From Paenibacillus sp. R14(2021) (GTDB lineage Bacteria; Bacillota; Bacilli; Paenibacillales; Paenibacillaceae): 64,000 nucleotides of DNA. This document shows positions 15,948 through 26,000 of this stretch, one piece after another. The notes under the pieces are model-generated. The model had not been told where the DNA came from, did not search any database, and saw only the letters and a program-made list of their open reading frames with translations. The stretch spans positions 2,232,001 to 2,296,000 of the forward strand of contig NZ_CP080269.1 of the NCBI RefSeq assembly GCF_019431355.1. The letters are read 5' to 3'. The first letter of the stretch is position 1, and the number at the start of each line of letters is the position of its first letter. Position numbers and translations under genes: made by a program.

Positions 15948-17257
15948 GACACGGATTCCCCCTTCCCAGCTTGCGCATATATCATCTGTCGGTCCCATAC
16001 GAGGGGCTGGCCGTTCTTAATAACCCCAAATGTATGATTGATGCCAAAGTGGTACGGTAAATACGCCAGGTTCGGTGCGTCGAACAGCGATAGATCCGCT
16101 CGTTTGCCGATTTCAATCGAACCGATTTGCCGCCCTCGTCCGATTGCGTTCGCGGCATTGATCGTGCAGGCTGTCAAAATTTCTTCCGGCGTCATTTTCA
16201 AATTCAACGAAGCCAGCATGATGATCAGCTGCATGGATTCTGTTGGACAAGAACCCGGGTTGTAATCCGTAGACAGCGCCACCGGCAGGTTATAGGTGTC
16301 AATCATTTCCCTGGCGCGCGCATGTTTGTTCATCCCCAGATTAAAGGACGTGCCCGGCAGAAGCACCGGTATGACTCCGCCCTTCGCAAGCTGGCGCAAG
16401 CCTTCATCTGAAGCGGCGAGCAGATGCTCGGCAGATATGGCGCCGACTTCGCCGGCTAATTCCGCGCCGCCCAGCGGCTCGATCTCGTCGGCGTGAATCT
16501 TCGGCATCAAGCCGAGCCGCCTGCCTTCGAGCAGGATCCGGCGCGACTGCGCCACCGTAAAGACCCCCTGCTCGCAGAACACGTCGCAAAACTCGGCAAG
16601 CCCTTCTTGCGCCACCTCGGGAAGCATGGCGCAGACGAGATCGACGTATGCGTCCGTCCGGCCTTTATACTCGGACGGCACGGCATGAGCGCCCATGAAC
16701 GTCGACACGACGTCAACCGGATGAGTTTCGTTCAGCCGCTTCGCCGCGCGCAGCTGCTTCAACTCCTCTTCCAAGGAAAGGCCGTAGCCGCTTTTGGCCT
16801 CCACCGTCGTGACGCCTTGCATCAGCATCGTATCGAGGCTGCGATACGCTTTCTCGTACAGCGCCTGCTCACTGGACGCTCGGGTAGCTTGCACGGTGCT
16901 TAGAATGCCGCCCCCCTGAGCAAGAATCGTCAAATAAGGAACACCGGAGCGTTTGAGCGCAAGCTCGTGCTCGCGAGACCCGCCGTGCACCAGATGCGTA
17001 TGCGGATCAATGAGGCCCGGCGTAACCAAGCGGCCCCCGGCGTCCAGCGTCTCCGTTATGGCCGCGCCCTTCAGCTTGTTCCGCACATCCGCTTCTGCAC
17101 CGAACAGCGCAATCCGGCCGCCTTGAATCGCGATTGCGGCATCCTTAATCTCTTGAATTTCCTGCATCTCTTTCCCGCTGCGCAGCACGTCCCCCGCAGG
17201 CGTAGCCAAACAACCGATACCCGTCAATAACAAATCCATCTGTTCGATGAGGGTCAC
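15944..17257 (-). CDS. hutI: Imidazolonepropionase
   Basis: 437 residues. Amidohydrolase-superfamily zinc site in LIDPHTHLVHGGSREHELAL, then KSGYGLSLEEELKQLRA, KIHADEIEPLGGAELA and ALSTDYNPGSCPTESM. Cleaves imidazolone-5-propionate to formimidoylglutamate. The start is GTG 17257, immediately after the hutU stop codon, with GAGGAAGG just upstream; ATG 17239 has no site. Stop overlaps the hutG start. Confidence 0.95.
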   Translation of the reverse strand: MTLIEQMDLLLTGIGCLATPAGDVLRSGKEMQEIQEIKDAAIAIQGGRIALFGAEADVRNKLKGAAITETLDAGGRLVTPGLIDPHTHLVHGGSREHELALKRSGVPYLTILAQGGGILSTVQATRASSEQALYEKAYRSLDTMLMQGVTTVEAKSGYGLSLEEELKQLRAAKRLNETHPVDVVSTFMGAHAVPSEYKGRTDAYVDLVCAMLPEVAQEGLAEFCDVFCEQGVFTVAQSRRILLEGRRLGLMPKIHADEIEPLGGAELAGEVGAISAEHLLAASDEGLRQLAKGGVIPVLLPGTSFNLGMNKHARAREMIDTYNLPVALSTDYNPGSCPTESMQLIIMLASLNLKMTPEEILTACTINAANAIGRGRQIGSIEIGKRADLSLFDAPNLAYLPYHFGINHTFGVIKNGQPLVWDRQMIYAQAGKGESVS

Positions 17258-18937
17258 CTAGCCTTCCTCGCGCATAGGTATGCGGATGCCGTGCTTCTGC
17301 GCGCTGTCGATCGCCTCATCGTACCCGGCGTCTACGTGACGGATGATGCCCATGCCCGGGTCGGAGGTCAAGACGCTGCGCAGGTGTTCAGCCGCTTCGT
17401 CGGTGCCATCCGCCACGACAACCATTCCTGCATGCAGGGAGTAGCCCATGCCGACGCCGCCTCCATGATGAACGGATACCCAAGATGCGCCCGCTGACGC
17501 GTTGATCAGCGCGTTCAGAATCGCCCAGTCGCCTACCGCGTCGGAGCCGTCCTTCATCGCTTCCGTCTCCCGGTTCGGCGATGCCACTGAGCCGCAGTCC
17601 AGATGGTCGCGGCCGATCACGATCGGTGCTTTGAGCTCGCCGCTCTTCACCATTTCATTGAGCGCAAGACCGAACTTCTCCCGCTCGCCATAGCCCAGCC
17701 AGCAAATACGCGCAGGAAGGCCCTGAAAAGCAACGCGCTCGCTCGCCATCTCGATCCAACGGCGAAGATGATCATTCTCCGGGAACATCCGGAGGACGAG
17801 CTCATCCGTCTTGCGAATATCTTCCGGATCGCCGGATAGCGCTGCCCACCGGAACGGACCCTTGCCTTCGCAGAACAAGGGACGGATATAAGCAGGCACG
17901 AAGCCAGGGAAATCGAAGGCTTGCGTTACGCCTTCGTCGAATGCGACCTGACGAATGTTGTTGCCGTAATCGAATACGACCGCGCCCATTTTCTGCAAAT
18001 CCAGCATGGCTTGAACATGTACGGCCATGCTTGCCTTGGATAAGCGAATGTACCGCTCAGGGTCGTATGTGCGCAAGCCGGCCGCTTCTTCCAAGTCGAA
18101 GCCGGCCGGAATGTAGCCGACGAGCGGATCATGCGCGGACGTTTGGTCCGTTACGAAATCCGGCTTGATGCCCCGGCGCACGAACTCCGGATAGACATCA
18201 GCCGCATTGCCTAATAACCCAATGGCAAGCGCCCGCTGCTCGGCAATGGCTTGTTCCGCCAAGACGAGCGCTTCATCGAGCGTTTCGGCCAGCACATCGC
18301 AGTAGCGGGTTTGAATACGCCGTTCGATTCGTGTCCGGTCGACTTCGACCGCAATGACGACGCCTTCGTTCATCGTGACCGCGAGCGGCTGCGCGCCGCC
18401 CATCCCGCCGAGGCCGGCTGTCAATGTCAGCGTGCCTCTCAGCGTTCCGCCGGCATGCTGGCGAGCGGCTTCGGCGAACGTTTCGTATGTCCCCTGCAGG
18501 ATGCCTTGCGTCCCGATATAGATCCAGCTGCCCGCAGTCATTTGACCGTACATCATCAGCCCCTTTTGCTCCAGCTCGCGGAAGTACTCCCACGTCGCCC
18601 ATTTCGGCACGAGCACGGAATTGGAGAGCAGTACGCGCGGCGCACGTTCATGCGTTCTGAATACGCCGACCGGCTTGCCGGATTGAATCAGCAGCGTTTC
18701 GTTGTCTTCCAGCCGCTGCAGCTCGCGTACGATTGCGTCGTAGGACGGCCAGTTGCGTGCCGCTTTCCCGATTCCGCCATAGACGACCAGCTCTTCCGGG
18801 CGCTCCGCGACATCGGGGTCCAGGTTGTTCATCAGCATTCTTAATGCAGCTTCCTGCACCCAGCCTTTGCAGGATAAGGTCGTACCGCGCGGGGCGCGAA
18901 TGTTGCGTTTGGGTTCGGCATCATGCTTCGTCGTCAT
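17258..18937 (-). CDS. hutU: Urocanate hydratase
   Basis: 559 residues, full length. NAD+-dependent urocanase: [39 protein letters not shown] (Rossmann glycines) and [20 protein letters not shown], where the Cys is the conserved active-site cysteine, followed by [17 protein letters not shown]. Converts urocanate to imidazolone propionate. AGGAGG lies 8 bases before ATG 18937. Second gene of the operon, 28 bases after hutH. Confidence 0.96.
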   Translation of the reverse strand: MTTKHDAEPKRNIRAPRGTTLSCKGWVQEAALRMLMNNLDPDVAERPEELVVYGGIGKAARNWPSYDAIVRELQRLEDNETLLIQSGKPVGVFRTHERAPRVLLSNSVLVPKWATWEYFRELEQKGLMMYGQMTAGSWIYIGTQGILQGTYETFAEAARQHAGGTLRGTLTLTAGLGGMGGAQPLAVTMNEGVVIAVEVDRTRIERRIQTRYCDVLAETLDEALVLAEQAIAEQRALAIGLLGNAADVYPEFVRRGIKPDFVTDQTSAHDPLVGYIPAGFDLEEAAGLRTYDPERYIRLSKASMAVHVQAMLDLQKMGAVVFDYGNNIRQVAFDEGVTQAFDFPGFVPAYIRPLFCEGKGPFRWAALSGDPEDIRKTDELVLRMFPENDHLRRWIEMASERVAFQGLPARICWLGYGEREKFGLALNEMVKSGELKAPIVIGRDHLDCGSVASPNRETEAMKDGSDAVGDWAILNALINASAGASWVSVHHGGGVGMGYSLHAGMVVVADGTDEAAEHLRSVLTSDPGMGIIRHVDAGYDEAIDSAQKHGIRIPMREEG

Positions 18938-18965
18938 TGTAAATTCCTCCTAGGGAGTGTTGGGT

Positions 18966-20495
18966 TTAATACAAAGGACCGGAAACGGCTTCGATCGCAT
19001 CCAGCCAATCGCCGGACAGCAAGGCGGCCGCAATTCGCTCGATATCGCCGGACGTGGAACGATCTTCAATAACCGGCTGAACGATGGCACGCAGGCTTTC
19101 GTAGAGCACGCGGGTTGCGGGCGCAAGCCCGTCGACGCCGATAAATTCGGCCGCTTCTGCCGCGCACAGCAATTCGATCGCCAGCACTTTGGAGACGTTA
19201 TCGATCACCTGAACCGCATGTCTTGCGGCAGTCGTGCCCATGGACACATGATCCTCCTGATTGGCCGAAGACGGAATGGAATCTACACTCGCAGGATGCG
19301 CAAGCACTTTGTTCTCCGATACGAGCGAGGCACTTACATACTGCGTGATCATGAGACCTGAGCCGATGCCCGGATTATGGCTGAGGAAAGAGGGCAAACC
19401 GCCGGACAGCGCGGGATTCACGAGGCGTTCAGTGCGCCGTTCCGATATATTCGCAAGCTCGCTCATGCCAATCTTCAGAAAATCCATTGCAAACGCAATC
19501 GGCTGACCATGGAAATTACCGCCAGAGATGACCTTCCCATCCTCTAAGAACAAGAGCGGATTATCCGTCGCGGCATTGATTTCAATCGTCAATTTGTCCT
19601 CTGCATAAGCCAGAACTTGGCGAGTCGCGCCATGAACCTGCGGCAAGCAGCGGAGTGAGTATGCATCCTGTACCCGAATTTCGCCTTGACGCGTCGTTAA
19701 TCGGCTGCCCTTCAGCAGGGCGCGTAGATTCTTCGCTACGCCGATTTGTTCGGGGTACGGTCGGGCAAGATGCACTTCCTCAGCGAAGGCATCCGGGATT
19801 CCCCGCAGGCTCTCCAGCGTAAGCGAAGCGATGACATCCGCGATCCGTGCTAATCTCCGCGCTTTAACAAAGGTTAGTGTGCCGAGCGAGGTCATGATTT
19901 GCGTGCCGTTGATGAGCGCGAGCCCTTCTTTGGCCTGCAGAGTGATCGGCTCGAGCCCCGCCTTGGCGAGCGCCTCGGCGCCAGAAAGCCGTTCACCTTG
20001 ATAGAATGCTTCGCCTTCGCCCATCAGCACAAGGGCAAGATGGGACAAAGGCGCCAAATCTCCGCTCGCGCCGAGCGATCCTTGCTCGGGAATGACCGGA
20101 TGCACACCGTGATTGATACAATCGATGAGCAGGCTGAGCGTTACCAGGCGAATGCCGGAATAGCCTTTGGCAAGCGCATTCGCGCGAAGCAGCATGAGCG
20201 CCCGTACGGTTTCTTCAGGCAGCGGGCTTCCGACGGCACAGGCATGGCTGCGTATGAGGTTGACTTGCAGCTTTGCCGTATCTTGCGGCGAGATGTGCAC
20301 GTCGCTGAATTTACCGAATCCCGTGCTGACGCCATACACGACCTTACCGCCCGCAACAAGCTCCTCCACCATCTCGCGGCACTGCTTCACGCGCTCGCGG
20401 GCATCATGACAGAGCATCACCTCGCGATGTTCATAAGCCACCTCCATAACCAATTCCGGTGTTAACTTCTCTCCGTCCAGGATGACAGGTGTCAT
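18966..20495 (-). CDS. hutH: Histidine ammonia-lyase
   Basis: 509 residues from ATG 20495 ([16 protein letters not shown]), with GAGGAGGG 6 bases upstream; longer in-frame starts run into the leader hairpin. The MIO prosthetic-group triad Ala-Ser-Gly lies in [15 protein letters not shown] (about residues 143-145); GVSTGFGKF and [19 protein letters not shown] are family motifs. Deaminates L-histidine to trans-urocanate. First enzyme gene of hutHUIG; hutP is not seen in this window. Confidence 0.96.
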   Translation of the reverse strand: MTPVILDGEKLTPELVMEVAYEHREVMLCHDARERVKQCREMVEELVAGGKVVYGVSTGFGKFSDVHISPQDTAKLQVNLIRSHACAVGSPLPEETVRALMLLRANALAKGYSGIRLVTLSLLIDCINHGVHPVIPEQGSLGASGDLAPLSHLALVLMGEGEAFYQGERLSGAEALAKAGLEPITLQAKEGLALINGTQIMTSLGTLTFVKARRLARIADVIASLTLESLRGIPDAFAEEVHLARPYPEQIGVAKNLRALLKGSRLTTRQGEIRVQDAYSLRCLPQVHGATRQVLAYAEDKLTIEINAATDNPLLFLEDGKVISGGNFHGQPIAFAMDFLKIGMSELANISERRTERLVNPALSGGLPSFLSHNPGIGSGLMITQYVSASLVSENKVLAHPASVDSIPSSANQEDHVSMGTTAARHAVQVIDNVSKVLAIELLCAAEAAEFIGVDGLAPATRVLYESLRAIVQPVIEDRSTSGDIERIAAALLSGDWLDAIEAVSGPLY

Positions 20496-20564
20496 GTCAA
20501 CCCTCCTCTCTTGATGCTGTGCAACAACCATTTCCATGAATCCCCTTTCTTGCTTTAACATAAG

Positions 20565-20609
20565 AAAGGGACCGAGCAGAAGCTGTTAGCTTCCACGCGG
20601 TCCCTTTTT
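20565..20609. promoter_or_regulatory. Long hairpin in the hut leader, possible attenuator
   Basis: AAAGGGACCG (20565-20574) pairs with CGGTCCCTTT (20598-20607), enclosing an inner GAAGCT/AGCTTC stem. On the plus strand a T5 follows. On the minus (hut) strand CCCTTTCTTATG follows, so it could be a leaky terminator in the hut leader, 70 bases before hutH. Confidence 0.55.
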
Positions 20610-20703
20610 GATCAGGGGAATATGCGATTGTCCGGTATCATGCTTTCGCCAATACTTCATCGCGACCCACTCGTTTCGATATGTTGTTTGCAATCCTGCT
20701 CTA

Positions 20704-20733
20704 ATTGTCACACGCCGCCTTCGACATTGTCAA
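20704..20733 (-). promoter_or_regulatory. hutH: Candidate hut promoter
   Basis: Minus strand TTGACA (20733-20728), 18-base spacer, GACAAT (20709-20704). The -35 is consensus and the -10 matches four of six. It would give a leader of about 200 bases containing the hairpin at 20565-20609. A short GACATTGTC palindrome overlaps the -35. The rest of 20610-20921 shows no gene. Confidence 0.45.
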
Positions 20734-20921
20734 TGGTGTCATGCGGACCCGGACGCGCAGCTTCATAAGTCAACTAGGATTGGTTCCGATATTTTGTAAG
20801 CGAGGAATACGATAACACGACGGTGAATAAAAAATGAGGAAGCCGAACGACGTTTAGTTTCGTCAAGCATCAAATCGTTGCAATCAAGCTGTAAATCTAC
20901 AAGCAAAGGGGATCGACATGG

Positions 20922-21416
20922 ATGGACAAAATGAACGAAGTTAGCATACTCGCTTCAGTGACCGACGATGACAAGGAATGGTTGAGAGAACTATGGCTTA
21001 GAGAATGGGGAGGCGAAATCGTCATATCCAAAGGCCAAACGTACCACGTTCAGGATACAGCTGCCCTCATAGCCTGGTGTGAAGGTGTACGGGTTGGAGC
21101 GGTTGCTTATCATGTACGCGATGAAGAATGTGAATTGATCAGTTTGAATGCGACCGTAGAAGGCTTAGGGATCGGGAGTAAATTAATGACTGCTGTAGCG
21201 CAGACCGTTCAGCCATTGGGCGTGAATCGCATTTGGCTCATCACAACAAATGATAATATAAACGCATTAAGGTTTTATCAAAAGCAAGGCTATCGAATAA
21301 CCGCCGTATACCCAAACACAGTGGATGAAGCCAGAAAGCTAAAGCCAACCATCCCGCATATTGGAAATCACGATATTCCCATTCATGATGAAATTGAACT
21401 TGAAATACGCCTATAG
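20922..21416 (+). CDS. GNAT-family N-acetyltransferase
   Basis: 164 residues. Opening segment EWLRELWLREWGGEIVISKG is followed by the acyl-CoA motif ATVEGLGIGSKLMTAVAQTV and IWLITTNDNINALRFYQKQG, typical of small-molecule GNATs. C-terminus has TIPHIGNHDIPIHDEIELEI, a tail common in Firmicute acetyltransferases of this branch. AAGGGG lies about 10 bases before ATG 20922; ATG 20931 is an alternative. Substrate unknown. Confidence 0.88.
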   Translation: MDKMNEVSILASVTDDDKEWLRELWLREWGGEIVISKGQTYHVQDTAALIAWCEGVRVGAVAYHVRDEECELISLNATVEGLGIGSKLMTAVAQTVQPLGVNRIWLITTNDNINALRFYQKQGYRITAVYPNTVDEARKLKPTIPHIGNHDIPIHDEIELEIRL

Positions 21417-21444
21417 CACGTTCCATCAGCACCATAAAGACAAG

Positions 21445-21497
21445 TTGACATAACACCTATTGGTGTTATAATGAAAAACAAAACCAAAAGGTGTTAT
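21445..21497 (+). promoter_or_regulatory. Consensus promoter buried in paired operators
   Basis: TTGACA (21445-21450), 16 bases, TATAAT (21467-21472). Between and across them ATAACACC (21450-21457) and GGTGTTAT (21462-21469) form a perfect inverted repeat. A second, less symmetric copy (AAACC, AAAA, GGTGTTAT, to 21497) lies 28 bp downstream, on the same face of the helix within error. This is the layout of a strongly repressed gene. Confidence 0.7.
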
Positions 21498-21524
21498 ATT
21501 TATTCTCTTTAGGAGGCCAAACGA

Positions 21525-21779
21525 ATGGACAAGCAAGGACAAGACATGTTTTTGAATTTTATATTACAACGGGTTCAAGAGGGCAACGAGGAAGAAGCTA
21601 GATTCATCCTTGAGGGAAACTTCAGAAAACAAGATGAAGGCACCTTCTCCACCGATGATATCGAACAGTTTATCCCGAAGTTGATCAGCATCTTAAAACC
21701 GGACAAAATCGAGGAAATTCAAGCCATTGTGACACAGTTCTCCGGGGAATTTCGGCAAATTAATCCCATGATCAACTAG
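21525..21779 (+). CDS. Small acidic helical protein, 84 aa, unknown
   Basis: AGGAGG lies 8 bases before ATG 21525. The sequence (MDKQGQDMFLNFILQRVQEG, NEEEARFILEGNFRKQDEG, then FIPKLISILKPDKIEEIQAI) predicts helices with a repeated K-P-x-K-I-E-E pattern. I think similar small proteins occur in other Bacilli, but no function is known to me. It has its own strong operator-covered promoter and no adjacent regulator gene. No terminator is obvious before the convergent capA-like gene. Confidence 0.75.
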   Translation: MDKQGQDMFLNFILQRVQEGNEEEARFILEGNFRKQDEGTFSTDDIEQFIPKLISILKPDKIEEIQAIVTQFSGEFRQINPMIN

Positions 21780-21802
21780 ACAGTCCCATAGAAGGCCTGC
21801 CG

Positions 21803-22780
21803 TTACTGCGGGACAATGCGGAATACAGGTCTGCCATTTCTCATGGTCTGCTTAACGATCGTACGACGGACATGGACTCCCGTAATATCGGTCTTCCCGC
21901 TGCGGTCCTTCCGAATGGTCAGCGTCAAGATCATGCCGCGGATCGTAAGCGCGTTTCCGTAGAGCCGGTCAGAGACGAAATTGCCAAGTGAATAGGCGGC
22001 GACGCGTGTGCGAACCTGGCCGTAATTGTCTTTCGTCCTGCTCTTCACGACGGGCTGAATCACATGGGGATGCGCGCCAATCACCGCATTGGCGCCATGC
22101 TCCAGCAGCAGCCGGACCAAGCTCCGCTGCCTGTCGTTCGGGATGCGCTTATATTCCTGTCCGAAATGCATACATACGATAATAGCATCCGTCCTCGCCT
22201 TCAATCGCTTCATATCCGCAATGATTTGATTAGGCTTGATTCCGTTCACGAGCCACGGCTCCGGTACCGGAAGCGAATTAGTCCCGTACGTGTAGGCGAG
22301 AATGCCCAGCTTGATTCCCTTGGCGCGAACGATAAGAAGCCGCCTCGATTCCTCGGGCGAACGTGCCGTGCCCGTGTGCCTAAGGCCATATCTGTCAAGA
22401 ACGCCCAGCGTCCGCTTCAAGCCGGCGGTACCGCCGTCCATGCAGTGATTGTTCGCCGTCGTCAGAACGTCGAAGCCGATACGCTTCAGCGTCAGCGCCA
22501 GCTCATCCGGGCAATTGAACATCGGGTTACCGAAGCGGCTCACCCGTTCGTATTTGTAACGTTTCCCAGCGCCTTGCTCGAACCATCGCTTGCCTGATAA
22601 GGTTGTCTCCAGATTTCCTATCGTCACGTCCGGCCTCTTCAAATAAGGTGCAGCTTTCGCAAAAATCGGTCCGAACGCGTAGCCTTCATTCTTACCAGCT
22701 CGATTCGTCCGCCTCGCGGACTCGATAATTACACCCCTCATCAGCAAGTCTCCGACCGCTGCCAACGTAATGGTTGCCAC
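21803..22780 (-). CDS. CapA/PgsA-family metallophosphatase-like protein
   Basis: 325 residues from GTG 22780, with AAGGGGG 8 bases upstream; the ATG at 22864 lies just after the ald terminator and has no site. Calcineurin-like CapA motifs: ITLAAVGDLLM, TIGNLETTLSG, VLTTANNHCMDGG and ANAVIGAHPHVIQPV. The family includes poly-gamma-glutamate capsule protein CapA/PgsA. This copy lacks a membrane anchor or signal peptide and stands without pgs genes, so a general phosphatase role is as likely. Confidence 0.88.
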   Translation of the reverse strand: MATITLAAVGDLLMRGVIIESARRTNRAGKNEGYAFGPIFAKAAPYLKRPDVTIGNLETTLSGKRWFEQGAGKRYKYERVSRFGNPMFNCPDELALTLKRIGFDVLTTANNHCMDGGTAGLKRTLGVLDRYGLRHTGTARSPEESRRLLIVRAKGIKLGILAYTYGTNSLPVPEPWLVNGIKPNQIIADMKRLKARTDAIIVCMHFGQEYKRIPNDRQRSLVRLLLEHGANAVIGAHPHVIQPVVKSRTKDNYGQVRTRVAAYSLGNFVSDRLYGNALTIRGMILTLTIRKDRSGKTDITGVHVRRTIVKQTMRNGRPVFRIVPQ

Positions 22781-22873
22781 ATGCTGTTCCCCCTTCCGGC
22801 CTGTTCTATTACAGTATTCGCCGGCGGGCAAATCGTTCGGTGATTCAAGCGAATCCCCGTCCACTCGCGCGCG

Positions 22874-22903
22874 AAAAAAAGAACTTCCGCCATCGGCGGA
22901 AGT
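22874..22903 (-). terminator. ald: Terminator of ald
   Basis: ACTTCCGCC (22883-22891) and GGCGGAAGT (22895-22903), perfect 9-bp stem with a 3-base loop, then UCUUUUUUU on the minus strand. Confidence 0.9.
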
Positions 22904-22921
22904 CCGAGAACCCAGGATGAC

Positions 22922-24034
22922 CTAACGCAGGAGCGCGTAAACATCCGTATAAGCATAGCCATGCGCTTCGGCAACGGCTTGATACGTCACATGCCCGGCA
23001 ATGACGTTGATTCCTTTGGCAATCGCCTGATTGTGCAGGGCTGCGCGCTCGCCTTTGTCCGCGATTTGCAAGCCGTAAGGCGTGGTTGCATTCGTGAGCG
23101 CCAGCGTAGACGTGCGCGCTACGGCTCCAGGCATGTTCGCGACCGCGTAATGAATGATGCCGTGCTTCACGTAGGTTGGATCATCATGCGTCGTGATACG
23201 GTCGATCGTCTCGATCGAACCGCCCTGATCGATCGCCACATCGACAATGACCCCGCCGGGACTCATCGATTTCACCATCTCTTCGGTCACGAGCCTCGGC
23301 GCACGGGCACCCGGAATGAGGACGGCGCCGATAACGAGATCGGCACGGCGCACGACCTCGGCAATGTTGTAGGGACTGGAAATAACCGTCTTCACGCGGC
23401 CTTGAAATAGATCGTCCAGCTGACGCAGCCGGTCGGGGTTCAGATCGACGATCGTCACCTCGCCGCCGAGTCCAACCGCCATCTTCGCCGCGTTGGCGCC
23501 GACGATACCGCCTCCGATAATCGCCACCTTGCCGGGCTCTACGCCCGGAACGCCGCCAAGCAGCACGCCCTTGCCGCCATGCGCCTTCTCAAGGAAATGC
23601 GCACCGATCTGCACGGACATCCGGCCGGCGACTTCGCTCATCGGCGTCAGCAGCGGAAGACTGCCGTTGCTCAGCTGGATCGTTTCGTACGCGATTGCGG
23701 TGACCCGCTTGCTTACTAATGCCTCGGTCAGCTCCGCCTCAGGCGCAAGATGCAAGTACGTATACAGAATCAGCCCTTCATGGAAATAACCGTATTCTGC
23801 GGGAAGCGGCTCTTTGACTTTGACGACCATCTCGGCGGCCCATGCTTCGGCCGCGGTCGCCACGATCGTTGCGCCAGCAGCCGTGTAATCCGCATCCGCG
23901 AACCCGATGCCGTGTCCTGCCATGGTCTCTACCCGAACGTCATGGCCCGCTTTCGTATACGCATGCACGGAGCCTGGCGTCATACCGACGCGAAACTCGT
24001 TATTTTTGATTTCCTTAGGTACCCCGATATGCAT
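22922..24034 (-). CDS. ald: Alanine dehydrogenase
   Basis: 370 residues from ATG 24034 ([17 protein letters not shown]), GAGGAGAGG about 9 bases upstream; the longer start at 24118 has no site. Contains [16 protein letters not shown] (substrate Lys), [11 protein letters not shown] (active-site His), the NAD-binding [20 protein letters not shown], and [13 protein letters not shown]. It reversibly deaminates L-alanine to pyruvate with NAD+, feeding carbon and nitrogen during growth on alanine and sporulation. It lies directly downstream of adeR, the PucR-type activator known to control ald in B. subtilis. Confidence 0.96.
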   Translation of the reverse strand: MHIGVPKEIKNNEFRVGMTPGSVHAYTKAGHDVRVETMAGHGIGFADADYTAAGATIVATAAEAWAAEMVVKVKEPLPAEYGYFHEGLILYTYLHLAPEAELTEALVSKRVTAIAYETIQLSNGSLPLLTPMSEVAGRMSVQIGAHFLEKAHGGKGVLLGGVPGVEPGKVAIIGGGIVGANAAKMAVGLGGEVTIVDLNPDRLRQLDDLFQGRVKTVISSPYNIAEVVRRADLVIGAVLIPGARAPRLVTEEMVKSMSPGGVIVDVAIDQGGSIETIDRITTHDDPTYVKHGIIHYAVANMPGAVARTSTLALTNATTPYGLQIADKGERAALHNQAIAKGINVIAGHVTYQAVAEAHGYAYTDVYALLR

Positions 24035-24089
24035 TGTCCTCAGCCTCTCCTCGATCCCCTTAACGGGATTCTTAGTCGTTGATGAGACA

Positions 24090-24144
24090 ACTATAAGACG
24101 ATTTCGGAGCAGTTCCATTAGACACTATGTCAGAAATCCTGACA
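24090..24144 (-). promoter_or_regulatory. ald: ald promoter with probable AdeR site
   Basis: A -10 TATAGT (24095-24090) has only ATGGAA where the -35 should be (24118-24113). Upstream lies TGTCAG/CTGACA, a perfect 6-bp inverted repeat with a 5-base spacer (24128-24144), centred near -53 if transcription starts about 7 bases after the -10. Weak -35 plus upstream palindrome is typical of an activated promoter, and AdeR is the adjacent candidate. Confidence 0.55.
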
Positions 24145-24150
24145 AACTTT

Positions 24151-25836
24151 TTACATGTCAGTGTCGGGGTGAAGCAGCTGATAAGCGCGAATGGCAACCT
24201 GCAGCGCCAACCGTTTCTCGGGCAGCATGTAATCGGCGCCAACCAGCTCTTCGATTTTGTCCAGCCGGTAGTACAGCGACTGCCTAACGATGAACAGCTG
24301 CTCGGCCGCTGCCCGCTTCGACCCGTCGTTGTCGAGGTATACCTTCAGCGTATGCACCAGATCGCTGCCTTTCGCTTGGTCATGATCGAGAATAGGACCT
24401 AAATACGTGCGTACGAAGGTTGTTAATATTTGCTTGTCGGCAATATGAAATAACAGGTTAAACACGCCGATATCGTCGAAGAACAGCGGGCTCGTTCGCA
24501 AGATCGGCGACAGCGACAGCGCCTGCAGCGCCTCTTGGTAGCCGACATGCGCTTGCATGAAGCCGCGGCCCGCCTGGCCGATTCCGATTGTCAGCTTGAT
24601 GTCCTCTCCCGTTTTGAGCAGCTGCAGCGCTTGAAAGGCCTGCTGCAGCCTTTCTTTGACCGGCCTCTTCGGCGCTTTATCGAAGGCGACGATGACGAGG
24701 CGGTTGTTCTTGAGCGTAATTAAGGGATGGAACGTCGACTGCTCGAAGACCGTGCGTACCGCGAGCGAGAGATGAATGCCCGCAGACTCCGCGCCGTCGT
24801 CCGACATCCCGGCGCTCTCGCTCTGCTCGAATGCGATGACGACGACATGATACGGCAGCTCGTTCAGCTGCTTATAGGCGTGACCGATGAGCAGCTTGAC
24901 CTGCTCCTCGTCCCGCATCCGCATATGCAGCAGTTCATCCATCCAGAGCGTCTGCGAATACAATTTGCGCTCTTCGACATAGCGCTTGCGCAGCAAATCC
25001 TGCGCGATCGACAGGGAAGCCGAGTCCATGAGCAGGTATTCGTATTCCTGCGGCTTCCGGCTGAGCGACAGGACAAGATGCGCCCAGGTCTTGCCCATGG
25101 CGCCGATAGGCTGAATGATCACGGTGTTCCCGTTCCGTGCGGCGATGAAAGGGGCAGCCCCATCCCCCTCGCCAGGCTGGCCCGGCTGCAAGCTCAGCTG
25201 CTCCGCCAGAAAAGCAAGCCAGCTGCCGGCATCCTGCTCGGATACGGACGGAACGAACTTGATCTGCCCGTCCTGCGGCATATAGATAACTGCCGCTTGC
25301 GTGCTGCTATGCAGCAGATTCAATACCTGATGCACGCCTTGGGCGGTCAGCGTCATGCGATGGAACGCGCGGGAGGTCTTCTCCAATTCCTTCAACGCCA
25401 GATGATGCTGGTTAATCCGGTAAGCATGGATATCCTGCGTAATATCGATAAACCGAACGCTGTGCGGAAACACGATGACCGGCAGGTCCACGGCTTCCGC
25501 GGCATTCAGCCATTCAGGCGGGATCGTATTTAGATGATGACCCATCTCGATGCATAGACAAGCCACCTGATTATGAACCAGCTGGTTTAGGTACGTCATG
25601 AAGGCCGCCGTATCGTTCTTGAACGCGGCCCCCGTCGTGAGGATCATTTCCCCGCCCTGCAGCAGTTGGTCGAAATGAATGACCTCGATGATGTGCACCC
25701 AGCGCACAAGCCGGTGCAGTCCCGCTTTGCCTGCCGCAAGATAAGCGCCTCGAAAAACAGGCCTCTCCAGCACTTCTTGTACGGTCAATTGGTCGTCTCG
25801 GTTCAAGGGCGTCACGCTGCTTTCTGTCCGTTTCAT
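24151..25836 (-). CDS. adeR: PucR-family activator, AdeR-like
   Basis: 561 residues. The N-terminal PucR domain (LTVQEVLERPVFRGAYLAAG ... GGEMILTTGAAF) spans about residues 15-140. A central GGDEF-like/CdaR region follows, and the C-terminus has the PucR HTH_30: LKVYLDNDGSKRAAAEQLFI then RQSLYYRLDKIEELVG. Gene order adeR-ald on the same strand and the predicted site upstream of ald make it the ald activator responding to alanine, as AdeR does in B. subtilis. Assignment of the symbol is by family plus context. Confidence 0.85.
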   Translation of the reverse strand: MKRTESSVTPLNRDDQLTVQEVLERPVFRGAYLAAGKAGLHRLVRWVHIIEVIHFDQLLQGGEMILTTGAAFKNDTAAFMTYLNQLVHNQVACLCIEMGHHLNTIPPEWLNAAEAVDLPVIVFPHSVRFIDITQDIHAYRINQHHLALKELEKTSRAFHRMTLTAQGVHQVLNLLHSSTQAAVIYMPQDGQIKFVPSVSEQDAGSWLAFLAEQLSLQPGQPGEGDGAAPFIAARNGNTVIIQPIGAMGKTWAHLVLSLSRKPQEYEYLLMDSASLSIAQDLLRKRYVEERKLYSQTLWMDELLHMRMRDEEQVKLLIGHAYKQLNELPYHVVVIAFEQSESAGMSDDGAESAGIHLSLAVRTVFEQSTFHPLITLKNNRLVIVAFDKAPKRPVKERLQQAFQALQLLKTGEDIKLTIGIGQAGRGFMQAHVGYQEALQALSLSPILRTSPLFFDDIGVFNLLFHIADKQILTTFVRTYLGPILDHDQAKGSDLVHTLKVYLDNDGSKRAAAEQLFIVRQSLYYRLDKIEELVGADYMLPEKRLALQVAIRAYQLLHPDTDM

Positions 25837-26000
25837 TGCATGACTGCCCTATTATGAAAGGGAACATGCATCCTTCAAGTCTACCACCTCGCCGGACGGA
25901 GCGGCTATGGGGCTTTCATCGGTTACCGCGAGACCGCTATAAGCAGCTGCCGCGATATTCGCCTCTGCAAGTCTGCGTTTACCACCTGCTCTCTCCCCTA

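Noticed and set aside
20565..20609. T-box-like GGGACCGCG element
   Set aside because: No specifier-loop leader or T-box core AGGGTGG was found, and the U-run side points away from hutH.
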